Part shown: positions 37,601 through 49,900 of the stretch, piece after piece | How positions within the stretch are numbered: the first letter of the stretch is position 1 | Layout of the letters: every line of letters starts with the position of its first letter | Source: Branchiostoma belcheri | Lineage: Eukaryota; Chordata; Leptocardii; Amphioxiformes; Branchiostomatidae | Assembly: GCF_001625305.1 (NCBI RefSeq) | Contig: NW_017803024.1 | Location: forward strand, 526,511-590,510 | Reading direction: 5' to 3' | DNA: 64,000 nt | Program-made: the position numbers and the translations under genes | Notes under the pieces: generated by a model | What the model saw: the letters and a program-made list of their open reading frames with translations, nothing else | Database searches by the model: none | What the model was told of the DNA's origin: nothing

Positions 37601-37731
37601 CCAGTGGTCAGGATCAGACAGGACAGGGTCAGTCTCAGACCAACACTGAAGGTAACTTCTCCTCATCCAAATGTAGAAACCCTGTAGAAAGAAACAAAGA
37701 AAAAATAAAAACGTCTCCGATTGGCACCTAG
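34678..37731 (+). CDS. Single-exon LRR type I transmembrane receptor
   Basis: 1017 aa, no intron. Residues 1-30 are a hydrophobic signal sequence (LRHVLIFLLIILK). An LRRNT-like Cys cluster (CNCETIADCDC) follows, then about 17 leucine-rich repeats of 24 aa (NQITTIHSGAFANLPKLQ type), about residues 58-475. An LRRCT is at about 485-535 (NPWQCDCR onward). Then come a Ser/Thr-rich stalk, one membrane span at about 663-687 (GPVTGIVLIGAILFTVWY) followed by KIKSRRH, and a 330-residue cytoplasmic tail of imperfect repeats (TATVMASGDDQTGQGQSQ). The tail holds NPMY, which fits an NPxY PTB/adaptor motif. Ectodomain layout resembles Slit/LRR-receptor families expanded in amphioxus; ligand and signalling partner are unknown. 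I do not assign an orthologue. Confidence 0.88.
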   Translation: MGRKLRHVLIFLLIILKEPNTPDSLGNCNCETIADCDCKPSSQHCRKGLTSIPQKLPTSLSLLDLRYNSISCVKKSELLRYKHLSELCLNNNQITTIPLGTFANLPELQYLFLRRNQITTIHSGAFTNLPQLKRLSLRLNQITKIHSGAFTNLPKLQELPLEGNQITTIPPGTFANLPELQYLFLQRNKITTIHPGAFTNLPQLQKLSLSYNQITTIHSGAFTNLPKLQGLPLEDNQITTIPPGTFANLPELQHLFLQGNQITTIHSGAFVNLPQLQKLSLRSNQITTIHSGAFANLTQLQRLGLSVNQIAILPFGTFAKLPQLQTLALDKNQITTIPSGFFANLPKLHRLELKYNQITTVHSGIFSNLPQLKILELYNNQITTIHSSAFANLPKLVWLLLNNNQITTIHTGAFANLPKLYRLSLDNNQITTIPSGAFKNVSLFVSFNFVSFNLKLQNNKMTAIPLSVFCLLQSHIRIYLHLDGNPWQCDCRMIPIRLIPQLKNSITCAQPGKVRGQKLANVDPKELICKEPTISPLTVDSCSVAVSTPSVSITESNTSPSVFKATAVSTANPAENTSKKRATLTSPYEITSDKPESAPSSPQPTASTRIADIHLISHNSHYHWYFKVNAAPISDPAGKTRATLTSPLAITPDKPESVPSVPLPVLIGSVCGPVTGIVLIGAILFTVWYKIKSRRHPLGLNPNVVGGNTNTAVTVSVSNDDHEDTDKLGVQNGQGQDNIPSLNVGNLSHDQVLAALKPNPMYAGRCNAAVSVMASGDDHQYEDIDKPRVKTGQGQSQTITESNTNTTATVMASGDQTGQGQSQTNTESNTNTTATVMASGDNQSGKRGYQSLLKSNTTYTVMASGDDQTGQVQSLDTRNLSIYSTEPTASQLNTLYTTATVMASGDDQTGQGQYQAITESLDARNLSYGTGPTASQLNSVYKTATVMTSGQDQTGQGQSQANTESNTNTTATVMASGQDQTGQGQSQTNTEGNFSSSKCRNPVERNKEKIKTSPIGT

Positions 37732-39210
37732 AGCCAAAACTATGTACCTTATTACTTTAGCTGTCAGTTGGTTAGTTGGTTGATTGTGTAGACATACAGT
37801 TCAAACTTGTTGTGGTGGTGTTCCAGATGATATGTATAAGATTCTTGGGGAATCACTTGTGACCTTGTAATTTTGATTTTTCTTAAGACTAACTAAAAGC
37901 TACATTGTGTGTAAAGCTTTAAAAGTACATGTAGCTCGTGTATTTCATTGTGAGAAGTACACGTGGCTTTTTTACGTTGTAATATAAGTCTTGACCTCAA
38001 GAACATGTGTTAAGTGCAACAATTCAAACTCTATATAGTCTCTGTGTAAGTATGGACAAGCTAAGTTTGGAAATCTAGTAGCAGAGCAAGTCATGTAATG
38101 CCATGCACGACTGCAGAAACTATCGAATATACAAATTATAATAGTCATTGACGAAGCTTCAAAAGAAGTGTGTTGCCTGAAGACTGGAACTCTGGTAGGG
38201 GAGCAATGTACTGCAGAAAGTACATAAGTTGTAACCTTTAATTTTGAAGACATCAGAGTTTTTTTTTAAATGAATGAGATTTTGCACCAGTGGTATTAGC
38301 TGTACTTTTTCCTTTTAAATTTGAAGTATTGTAACAATTGTGGTTATAACTATTTCAGAATCTTTACCTTTTAATAATGATGTTTTAGTAGTATCTTGCA
38401 AATTTTCACTTTAATAGCTGTTACAACTTTAATAATTGCTCTATCAAAAATAGGGAAAGATTGTTTTGGTATACTGTGTAAAGTAAACAATGCATAATCA
38501 TGGACTATCTTAGTCTGGAACTCTGGTAGCAGAGCAATGTACCGCAGAAAGTATACAAGTTTCATTTTAAATGCATCAATCCGCGTTTTCAAAATGAATG
38601 AGATTTTGCACCAGTGGTATTATCATTAAATTTAGCTGTACTTTTTCCTTTTAAATTTGAAGTATTGTAACAGCTGTTGTAACACTTGAAGTATTGAAAC
38701 TATGTCAGAATCTGTAACTTTTATTTAGGATGACGTCATGGCTGTATTTTCGAATATCAGCTTTAATAGTTGTTTCTACTTTAATGACTATGTTTTGTCA
38801 TTCTGTGTAAAATATACAATGTATAATCAGTCTGGAACTCTAGTAGCAGAGCAATGTACTGCAGAAAGTATAAAGATGTAAAGTTTCATTAAGGCATTAA
38901 TGCTGAGTCTGTTTTAAAAAGAGTTGTAGTTTTCATTTTAATGTTGTAGTATCTTAAAAATCGTGTAATAACTATTTCAGAATTTGTAAATCTTTATTAT
39001 TGATGGTGTAATAGTTGTATTAGGATGACTTGGAAAATAACTCGCCTTGGACAGAAATAATCTTGTTCTAATTTTGCACTGGTTTGAGTTTGAACAGTCC
39101 ATTTCATGGAGAGGGGTATGACTGAAATATGTTGTATTTGCTTCAGAGTACATTATTAATTATATTGATTCACACCTGTCCAATAAAGATACTATTGAAA
39201 TAAATTTGAT
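37732..39210 (+). repeat. Probable 3' UTR of the LRR gene with a three-copy repeat
   Basis: A unit of about 330 bp (ctggaactctggtagcagag, caatgtactgcagaaagtat, then tgaatgagattttgcaccag and tgtactttttccttttaaat) occurs near 38180, 38515 and 38825. A polyadenylation signal AATAAA at 39182-39187 and a second at 39200-39205 give a plausible 3' end. Confidence 0.6.
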
Positions 39211-39411
39211 GTATCTAACTTGTGTGTGGTCTGTAGTAACATTATTGTTGTCAGTTTCCTTTAAAATAGTCAACAATCGGATAATCACTACAAACCAACA
39301 TATTGTATTCTCTCCAATAAATACCACAGTGACTGTGCATTATATATTTGCCATGCTGAAACTTAACTTTCAAATATACAATGATTGACAAGGGTAATCC
39401 GATACATTTTA

Positions 39412-39655
39412 AACACACACACACTCACATACACACCCAAACACAAAGACACACATAAAGGCACACACATACATACACACACACAGAAAGACAAAAACAC
39501 ACACACACAGAACGACACAAACACACACACACATACACACAATCATACACAAACACACACATACACACACCCACCCACACATACATTTGTACATACACAC
39601 ATAAAGGCACACACACACACACACAAAGACACACACACACACACACACAAAATTG
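39412..39655. repeat. (AC)n microsatellite
   Basis: ACACAC-rich tract; long Thr/His and Cys/Val ORFs here are artefacts. Confidence 0.9.
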
Positions 39656-39659
39656 CTGC

Positions 39660-40973
39660 AAAAATAACCATCAGGTGAAGGTGATAATCATATTGTTATA
39701 CTTAGTACGTGTTTATTGCAGTTCTATGGGGAGATCTATGCTTACATTGTGTACATTGGGTTTGTTACAGTAGCTATGTTTTACACAATTTTAAGTTCAC
39801 AGTGACAACATCAACCTGTTATTTATAAGTTTATTGTTTAGAAGTACCTCTTTCCCTTTTTGAAAAAAAAAAACTGCTGGTGTGACGACACAATTACTTG
39901 TATGGTCAATGTGAAAGCAGCTTGCAAAATAAGCTACACAAATAAAGCACAAAAACATCTCTTTGGCAGTTCAGTCTATTGTTCGCACCTCTGGTGACTT
40001 CTTATGTGGCTTGAAAGTCCGGCCTTGGTACAAAAACAGATGTTAGACTCTGTAAATCAGCATATATCATAATATTATGCACTGTCAGTCTCTTGTCCAA
40101 AATACTTTAAGTTCTGTCGCTGTTGTCACAGATTGAGATGCATGGTTTTGGAAACATACCACTATCTGGTGTGTTATGCCGAAGGGCGGTTATACCGGCT
40201 ATGCAGATACAGAAGCTGGTGTGTTACGCCGAAGGGTGGTTATACCGGCTATACAGAATACAGATACATAAAAACTGTGAAAGAATTTTTTTTACATTTA
40301 TTTCTGGACTGTTTTGTTGTCTTTTAAATTATAACGTTACTTTGCAAATGTGCATGACAATCAAGACATGAATGGTTAGACAAAATCTAATCCAATATTT
40401 TGGTCTCTCAACTATCACCCTGGTGGAAAAAGGGCCTTACCACAGTGACAGTGGTTTGAGAATATTTCTCTGTAAACTATCAAGGAATGTTCCAGTTTTG
40501 TCAGCCAGGCTGTTTGTGTTGAGGATACGAACTGGCAAAATCTCACATCATGGCCAACTGGGGAAAGAAAATAAAATATTAATATTGTCAACCACACCGG
40601 TTTTGATTAAAGGCATCCAATGCAGTTTTTAAGGCTTAGAAACCCAATTTTTTAAAGGCACACTGTCGCAATGTATATTGACCCACATGGAGCAAATATT
40701 CCCTGGGTTGATTCTTACGGTACCACCCAGAAAATAAAGGACTCATCTTGGGGCTTATTTCTGCAGTTTTAAAGTCTGAAATGCTGACTCAAGTGTGCTA
40801 ATGTGGGGCAGTATGTGTCAATATCACAAAGATTGCCTTATTCTGAATATTTTCAGTTTTGCCCCCCTGAAATTACACTGGATACCTTTAAAATCATTCT
40901 TCACAAGAAAACTACATGTACCCTAAGAAGAAAAAAAACAGTTGGTGACAAAGTAGGTTTCTTTAAGACGTAC
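39660..40973. other. Intergenic or XRCC5 3' region, no exon recognised
   Basis: Contains a two-copy 50-bp repeat at 40165-40265 (ctggtgtgttatgccgaagg, ggttataccggctat). The last codons and 3' UTR of XRCC5 should lie here, but no convincing terminal exon was found. Confidence 0.4.
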
Positions 40974-43900
40974 CAGATCCTCAGCCTCTGCTTCTTCCAT
41001 CTCTTCTGGTTCCTCAGAGAGCTTCTCAGAAGTCTCAAGGAACTGGAACACAACAAGGAGTCTTATTCTTAGCAAAAGAGTGATAGAAAAACAATGGGCA
41101 CTTGTGTCTGAGTTGTGTGGTGTAGCGGTAGCGTGTGTGGCTCAGGCTCAAGAGTCCCCGGTTTCAAATCCTGCCCGATGTCACCGATCTTGTGCCCTTG
41201 GGAAAGGCACTTTACACGACTTTCCTCACTTCACTGTAAATGAGTATAGCTTCAGCCTCGTGTTTGGAGAGCCACACCCCATGCACGTTAACGATCTCAC
41301 CACACTTATCGAAAAGAGTAGGGAACCTTCCTGGTGTGAGTGGTTCAAACATTACAGTCTGGTCTCAGGTTTGACATCTTGAAGAGGTAATAGTCACGTG
41401 TTATGTCAATCCTTCCACAAATGTGGTAAATCTTCATAAATAAATAAACTGTACAAGGAGGATTTCTGTACCATACAAACAGATGAAAGATGAAGAAAGA
41501 AACACTCTGCCCACCTTTCCTGCCTCCTCTTTTGACACGGAAGTTTCTGACGATTCTTCTGAAGAAATCAGCGTCAACTTCTCTGCAGCAAAGAAGGAAG
41601 ATTTTGCCTTTACTAAATCGAAATCGCACAGACTTTGGAAGGCAAAGTTCAGCATGTACATGTGTGTACAACACAGTCTAAAGGAGCTAAGTGACATAAA
41701 TAAAGGTAAAAATTTTGATACCAAAATCAACAACAAAATTTAGATGTTCCAAACATTAACTAGAAGACATTATAATTAAAAAATTACTGTGCTGTATTGT
41801 CACTTCCAAACTTTCATCAGCGGTAAAGGTCTAAAAGTATGTGGAAAAGTTAAAAAAAGACCCATAGGATAGTCTAAAGATTGCCAAACTAAAGCCTATA
41901 TTGGGTGAAGACAAGAAAGAATAAGTCAAGACACAACTTAAAGTCTGAACAGTGACGTCTTGGTTCATGTCTTACCTTTGACCATGCTATCCCAGAAGTC
42001 TTTTCTTCCCTTGTTGAACAGCGTGTCTTTAAAGCTTCTTAAGAAGTTGTTAAACTGCTCCGGCTCTCCCAGCTGGAAAAAATCACCAGTGAGGTCTCAA
42101 AATTCTGTTGTGTTTTATGCTAAATAATGCCCATAGGGTTAACATTCCATCTGTAGTTTCCAAATGTTATGTCGCAAAAGATATTGCCTGCAACAGGCAA
42201 AATTCCGATGACCAAATACTCAACCAAAAACCATGAAAAATCAGGTGCAGTATGTTCTGCCAACATGCTCTACATATAACCTCCATCAGGCCTTTCTACC
42301 AGAATACGGATCGTACAATTTGGCAAAAAGAGAGTAAAATTGGCCAAGGGAGTCCGGCCGCGGGGAGGTAGTTTCTTTCCCTTCCTGCGTGTCCAGTCAA
42401 ACCCCAAGGCGGCTTAATTGCCTTAGCAAATATTCTCCCATATATAGCCAGCGTAGTTAGTCTGGTAGAGACTATGCTCTACCCCATACCTTAGCTGATT
42501 CCTGCCTTAGTGCTTGTAGACACTCCATAGCTTTTCCGTAGAACTGGTCACCGAATGACTCCATCACGATTTCTTCTATCCGCTTTTGGAGCTGTGTAGA
42601 AGCTGGGGGAGGAAAACATCTTTGAAACTTTGTCTTTTCGTACGTGTAATGATTTACTTCAAAACCAGTATAGTGAGTGAGTGAGTGCAAATGAAGACTC
42701 TTCAATGTATTTTTGTCCAATATATTAATTTCAGTTCTTTACTTGTTCTCTCTTTCCATAAAGTATGCATTATTGTTTCATGCCATTTCACATCATTTCA
42801 CACCATTTCATGGCATGTTCACAACATTTCTGGCCATTTAACATCATTTCACATCATTTTCACATCATGTCCTGCCATTTTCACATCATTTCACATCATT
42901 TTTACATCATTTTATGCCATTTTCACATCATTTCCATCACATATATTGCTTCATGCCATTTCACATCATTTCACGTCATTTTCACATCATTTCATGCCAT
43001 TTCCATCCCACCTTCCGTGAACTTGTCCTCATCCTTCCTGCCGATCATGGCCTTGAAGTCCTGCAGAGGTCGCACCGACCCGACCTCGGTGACCGGCCCG
43101 TGCGCCAGCCCCGCCATTGTCAGACCTCCGTCCCCGCTGGCGTCCACGTCAAGCCGGGGCTTCTTTGCTGCTGGTTCAGCATCAGACCTGCGATAGAGGC
43201 ATAATCAAGAAATAAGAGATTTTTTAAATTATGGACCAGCTTTGTGTTTTCCCTCGCTGAGGGGAAAAAACATTGTTTTTGTTCTGTTTCTTCTTCTTCT
43301 TCTCCTGGACCAGATGTCTGTCACCATGATGGCAACTGGTGCTGTAGTAGACACCCTGCGGTGTTGGATTACATTATGTAAACAAGTTGCAGGACAGAGT
43401 TGGAGGGACTGGTTCTGCAATATAAGCATACATGTAATCTAGACCAAGAAATCAGAGAAATTTCAAACCTGCATGAAATATGAAGGGCCTTGGGCCAGAC
43501 AAGATGCAACAATATCAAGACGATGTCTAGGATCACTCTTAGAAAGTCAGAAAACGTCTTACCCTGCCCCGAAGATGTTCTGAGCGGTGGTTTCCTCCTT
43601 CTTCTTTGTGACGACTTCGAGAGGAAAGGCAGCTCTGATCCTGTCCACACAGGGCTGCGACTGGACAAGTAGGGCAGGCTGGGGCTTCAGGTAACTGGGA
43701 ACACAGAAAACATAAAATATTACCATAAGAAATTTTAAAATGGTTGTTTTCTTGTTAAAATGCTGATCTAGAATTACTATTCTATCCACACAGGGTAGGG
43801 ACTGGACCAGTAAGGCTGGGCCTCCAGGTAACTGGAAACACAGATTTCATCTTTCTGTAACACAAAGAAAACATCTAAAAAAAAGGGTGTTCCTTGTGAC

Positions 43901-46900
43901 AGTCATTACGTTGAATCTAGACTTAATTTTGACTACACAGGGCTGGGTTTGGGTCACATTGACTAGTATAGACTTATAACTTATTGATTGATTGGCTGAT
44001 TTATTTATTGATTGATTGATGATTGATTGATCGATATTGATTAAGACACTGACTCTAGAATAGTCTGGTTGGGCGGCGGCAGTTCGGGGTCATCTGGGGT
44101 CAGCGCTCGGGCCGACAGACACTGATACAAGCGCTGCAGATGGGGGTTAAAGGTCAACTTCGGCTTCAGGTACTGCTGCTGTTTACCATCCTCGTCCCTG
44201 TAGGTAAACAAAAATAAACAAGACAGTAGGTAAATAAAAACAAGTGTTTGTAAACAACTTAAAATGTAAACATTCAAAGGTGTTTGTAAACGTGATAGGA
44301 TGTAAACAAAAACAAGTGTTTGTAAACATGTCAAAAGGTAAACAAAAACAAGTGTTTGTAAACATGTCAACTGGTAAGAAAAAGCAGTTTGTAAACATGT
44401 CGGCTGGTAAGCATAAACAAGTGTTTGCAAACAAAAACAAGTGTTTGTAAACATGTCAAAAGGTAAACAAAAACAATCAGCCAGATGTTCAACTGTGTTC
44501 TCTGCAATATAATGAAGCCTGGCAGATTTTAAAATTGATGTTACTGAAACCAGAGGACAGACTTAGGCAAATAGCTAGCTAGCCCTAGAATCAGAGTGCA
44601 AGCACATCTAACCCTCATTACGAGGAACAACAGAATGATAGAGATAGGAACTGGTTTGAGAGAGAGAGAGAGAGATGGGAATTTTAAATGTAAAAGAAAT
44701 TGAAGTTACTTAGTACAGATTTAGTGCATACATGGGTACACCGTTAGTACAGGAAGGTTAAAACTGGACTCACTTTTCAGGCATGACCAAGTTCATGTTG
44801 TCAATGAGCTCATCCACAGCTGAGAGCTGGTCATCTGAAACACACAATTCAAACAGTCGTCTCTCTTAAGTACTGTTACTCAAGCAACTGGATATGATTT
44901 TGGAATTGGTCAGATGTTTCAGGTAGCATCCACTAGCTTTTGTCAGTGACACTAGAGAACTATTTCTCCTGTAGTCTCTAGTGTCCCTGACGGAAGGTGG
45001 TGGATGCTACCTAAAATGTCTGTGATTGTTTGCAAAATCATATCCAATTGCTTGTCTAATGAGTAACTGTCTCATGGCATACATTAAGTAAAGTCTAGAA
45101 AGAAGAAGTAGTATAGTACCTGAGGGCTGATTCTTGTTGTTGGGGTGGAGGGAGGAGAAGGTATATTTGCGCATGTCCTCCATAAATGGCAACATGATGC
45201 ACAGCAAACACTGGAAACAAACAAAATATAAAACACAATCATCAAAGAAACAAAATTAAAAACTAGGACTCTTACAAATCGACTCGAAGAATTCTATTCG
45301 AATTTTCAAACCAAAATTGCATTGTCGTGTCCCTCATATGTAGTCTAGTTAAAGTCAGAAGGCTTGCATGCTTGGTTGGTATAAAATAATTAGAATGTAT
45401 AGGAGGGATGTATATATAGGGATCACCTGTCTCGTCCATTGCAATTTATGATTTGCGAACTTTCTGCAATTCAGGGAGTTTTATTCCTGCTGTCACGGAT
45501 AAATAAATTTATGATTTTATCAATATTGTCATACCTCATAGTTGGGCTTGATGTGTGGAGACAGGAAGGCCACCTTCGGAGCACTGTTCTTGTTGTAAAC
45601 ATACCTGCAACACACAGACATCCAGAATAAATAATTTTGTACCTCAAAGTTTATTTGCTTTCCATGGTTTGATTTCATTTGAACCATAATAAGGTAGAGG
45701 GTGAAGATTATGATACAGTACTATAATTTAACTATTAGTAAGCTCTTTACTGAGCTGGATTGAGATTATTCTTTTGCATTTTGCACATACCTGAGTGTAC
45801 AGAATGTCTCAATTGTGAAATAACACAGGCGACAACAAGGAAAGTATTGGACTGTAATTAGTGTATTGAAGGAATTACGTTATTTTTGCTCCATACTGTT
45901 AAGTTTGTATGTCTTTGTGTACACGTTTTTTGTCAATTGTTATAATTATGTATATTGATAATTATATGAGTGTGTAGACCACAAGAAGAATAGCCTCTTA
46001 TGAGGCTAATTGTGGATCTAAATAAAACTCAAACTCAAACCTGACAATGGCGACCATGTTGGTTTCGTACAGCGCATGGATGAACGCTGACAAGGCAACA
46101 GCTGCTGGCTGCAAGAACAGACAAAATAGTTCAGAATCAGAAACACTCAAAGCCTCGAGATCTGTATGGGGTTACAGCATTTGTTTCTTCTTCTTCAATC
46201 TTCATCTGTTGAGGTGCAGCTACGTAGTGAAGTTTTGTCTCCAGTACAGTCTGTCAGTCATTGCGGACAGAAGTTCCGATCCTTGCAGTCCAGTTTCAGA
46301 CTCAATGAGACCCTTAAATTACGCACTGTCTTGTTTCATGCTAGATCGATTTACACATGTCACACAAAAATTTTGTTTCATGCTAGATCAATTTACACAT
46401 GATGTCACACAAAAGGTTGGTTTCATGTTTTTACGAGCAATTCACACAATACAATAATGATTGTCACACCAAAATTTTGTTTCGTGCAAAGGAAGTCTCA
46501 ACGTGTACCTTACCTCATCCCCCTCCTCAGCTACGAAACAGCGCACAGAGTCCCCCATGTAGTATTGTCTCTTCACCTGAGGAAAGGCAAGTAACAAAAA
46601 TTTAAAGAAAAACTTAAAGGTAAATCCAAATGAGCTACATTGTACATTCATTCATGCATGCACTGACATACACATTCAAGCAAATACACACACACACACA
46701 CACCGAGGCATAATTAATTAGTTCCCATAGACATAAAACACACACACAAACACACTGAGACACATAGTGACATATATTGACACTGACTAATTATTTAATG
46801 TACTTTTAATGTATCAATATATGGTACATGAACACACATACTGAAACATGCACACACACACACACACACACATTGTGGTGAGCAGTAGATATACAGATAC

Positions 46901-49900
46901 AAGGACAAAGAAACAAACCTACATTTTCAGCCTTGGTGAATCCGAGGACGTCGAAACATTTGGCGTCGGTCTTGAACTTCATCTGGTTCTCATCATCAGT
47001 GCTGAAGGGCACAATGGTGTTCCCATATCTGTAGCCTGCGGGGAAAAATGGGCATTTGTACTTCTTTATCAGTACCCTGCCATTGGGGGAAAAAGTGGCC
47101 ATTAGTATATGTACTTGTAGGCCTTCGTACTTTTTTTTCAATGTTTCTTTACCTGTACATGTACTTATGGGCCTTGGTCCTTTGTTTTGCAAATTTCCAT
47201 ATCTGTAGCCTGGGGGAAAATATGCATTTGTACATGTGAGCCTTCGTACTTTTTTCAATGTTTCTTTACCTGTACCCTGGGGAAAAATTGGGCATTAGTA
47301 CATGTACTTATGGGCCTTCATACTTTTTTTGCAAATTTCCATTCTTTTAACACAACCAAGCCTTTTATTCAAGTGGAAGGTGGCAGACGGTCACCAAAAC
47401 GTCAGCTGAAAAAAAAATTGGTTGTATAAAGAGTCTCTTTACTCAGTGTCTTTCCACCCTGATGAAACTATTCACAGAACTTTGTTTACTCTTGCGCACA
47501 TCACCTATTATCACGAGGTCATTACGTCATGGGGAATCCCCAAATACCAACAGTTTCCTGAAGACACCAGCAACAGGTAAGAAACTTTCCTTTCTTCCTT
47601 CTAATCTTTGATTTTCCTTTTTGTTTGTTTGAGCCTTTATTTCAACTCGATCTGTAACAGTGTTACATGCTCTAATCGGCCGCTATTTCGGCCGCTTTTC
47701 ATAGAGGTCGAGCGTGGAGGAGTGTCAGGGGGTCATAACATAAATACTACTTGCTCACAAATGAAAACAAAGTAATATTTTTTATACATAAGGTAACTCA
47801 CACAAAGTAAATAAATAAACAAAATGGCAATAACTAATAAATAACTCATAACTCGTTGTGTCCAAAGTCGTCCAGTCAGTTACGATACTAGCAGTCTTTT
47901 AAAGGTTCCAAGAGTAGGTGCTGCTCTAACATGCTGCGGAAGAGCATTCCATACAAGAGAGCCAGAGTAGGCTAGGGATCTCCGGTATATTTCTCTTAAT
48001 GGCATCGGTACCGCAAGGAGATCAACTTTAAGTCTAAAACTTACTCCAAGCCATTTCATGAATACAGTACTGTGACCAATCTTAACCCAGAAACCAGGAA
48101 CATGGTACAGTGTAGGGTCCATGGTACCCCTACGGTATGTACTAAAGGGCCCGCCCAGGGCCATGTATGTGCACTCAGGCTTCAATCACTTTGCCTCAAA
48201 AGGTCTGGTAGCAGCAGTAAATAGAATTAAGGTAGAAAGATAGGAAGTCAGGACAGGTCTATGCTTTGTGTAGGACTGGAGTAAAGACAGGAAAAAACAC
48301 CCCTAAGCTGGCCCATGGAGAATGGTAATACGTCTAGACAATTTTGGCCTCAGGGTGTGTGCTGTGTGTAAAATTATCGCTTCACAAAAGACAAGGGGAG
48401 TACCCTTAAGGTTGTTCATGGGAATTTCCACCAGGACTGGTGTTTTGGTGGGTACATGATTGTAGTTGGTTGGGAACAACTTTTGACTGGATCTTTCTCA
48501 TGGTAAATAAGTTGCTTGGTACGTATCTGTCTGTTGTGAAATTCCACAGAGTATACAATGTGTACAATGTAACAGTGTTTGAACATTGGGTGTGTGATAT
48601 TGACAGTAAACAAAGGGCACTGTTTGCTTGTCAAGTGAAATGACAAATGCAAGGAAATGACTGTGGCTCCTGGCCATGGTTTGTTTTGACTGTGGATATT
48701 TCTCATGCTAAATAAGTTGCTTGCTACGTTGTATGTACCCGACTGTCAATGTATAGAGTGTTGTCACAGTGAAGCTTGTTATTTTCTACAGAGTATGTCC
48801 TGCAGGATCCCTGTCACCATGAGGGAGGTTTTCTGGTTACTGGTGCTGTTTCCATGGCTGGTCCACGGTCAACTTGGACCAACTCTCACCGGATCCCCCA
48901 AAACCCCAACAACTGACAGTTGGAAATGTCCCAAGTGTTATGCATGGGATGAGGCTACGCATGACTGTAAACCATGCTGTGTATGCATCAGATACCCGCT
49001 GTCACCATTCTGTTCTGCATGTCCGGAGTTCATTTCTCCTGTACCAGTATCTACAACAACACCTACTAGTAGTACAGTGGACCCTTGTACTTATTGCACC
49101 CGCCCGCCCGCGGTAGCTGATTCAGGTGAGTACAACATTCATGTTAAGCAGAATTTGTAATATGACCAAAACATAAAAGTCATCATTACTTTCCATTATC
49201 AGTCCAACAAATAAATGACTTTTCATCAAATCAGTCTTAGAGAATATTAAAATGAATCTGATAATTAATGCATCAAATTGGATGAATAGTCTTGATTAAT
49301 ACAATGTACCAGAGTCTACCTTCAAAACCAAGAAGGGCGGAGGAAACTGTGGTGCCCTGATGATCAAATACTAGTAATAAGACTGATAGATCTAGTAAGA
49401 TGAGATGGTATATAGGAATGAGCTAGTGTAAGCATTGCAATACTGACTCCAAAAATTTCACCTGTTCAAAAGTTCTTCTGTGTCCTTTAGGTATTAAACT
49501 GATTACAAAATGATTATTACTAACAATTTCTGAACATTTTGTGATCTTTCTTGAAGTGCCATACACTACAGATTTTAATAGTTACTTATAGGACCATTTG
49601 ATTATATTTTTACAGATGGAGCAGAACCATCAGGAATCTGGATTTTGGTGACTGTGGGAGTAATTCTAAGCCTTTTGATAACCGTGGTTTTTATAATTTG
49701 GAAATTTCGGAAGAGGTGAGAACACTCAATAGATTCACAAGTATTAATTTAAAAGATAATTAGAATGTTGATCAAAACTATCAAAATGTTGGTAATTGGT
49801 ACATTTATTTGTACACATACATTTGTAGTTCACTTCTATTAGGCCACAACAAGTGATTTTATATAAATTATCGATGATGTAATTTAGGTCCTAAATGCCT

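Noticed and set aside
39385..39678. 97-aa ORF after the LRR gene
   Set aside because: AC microsatellite artefact.
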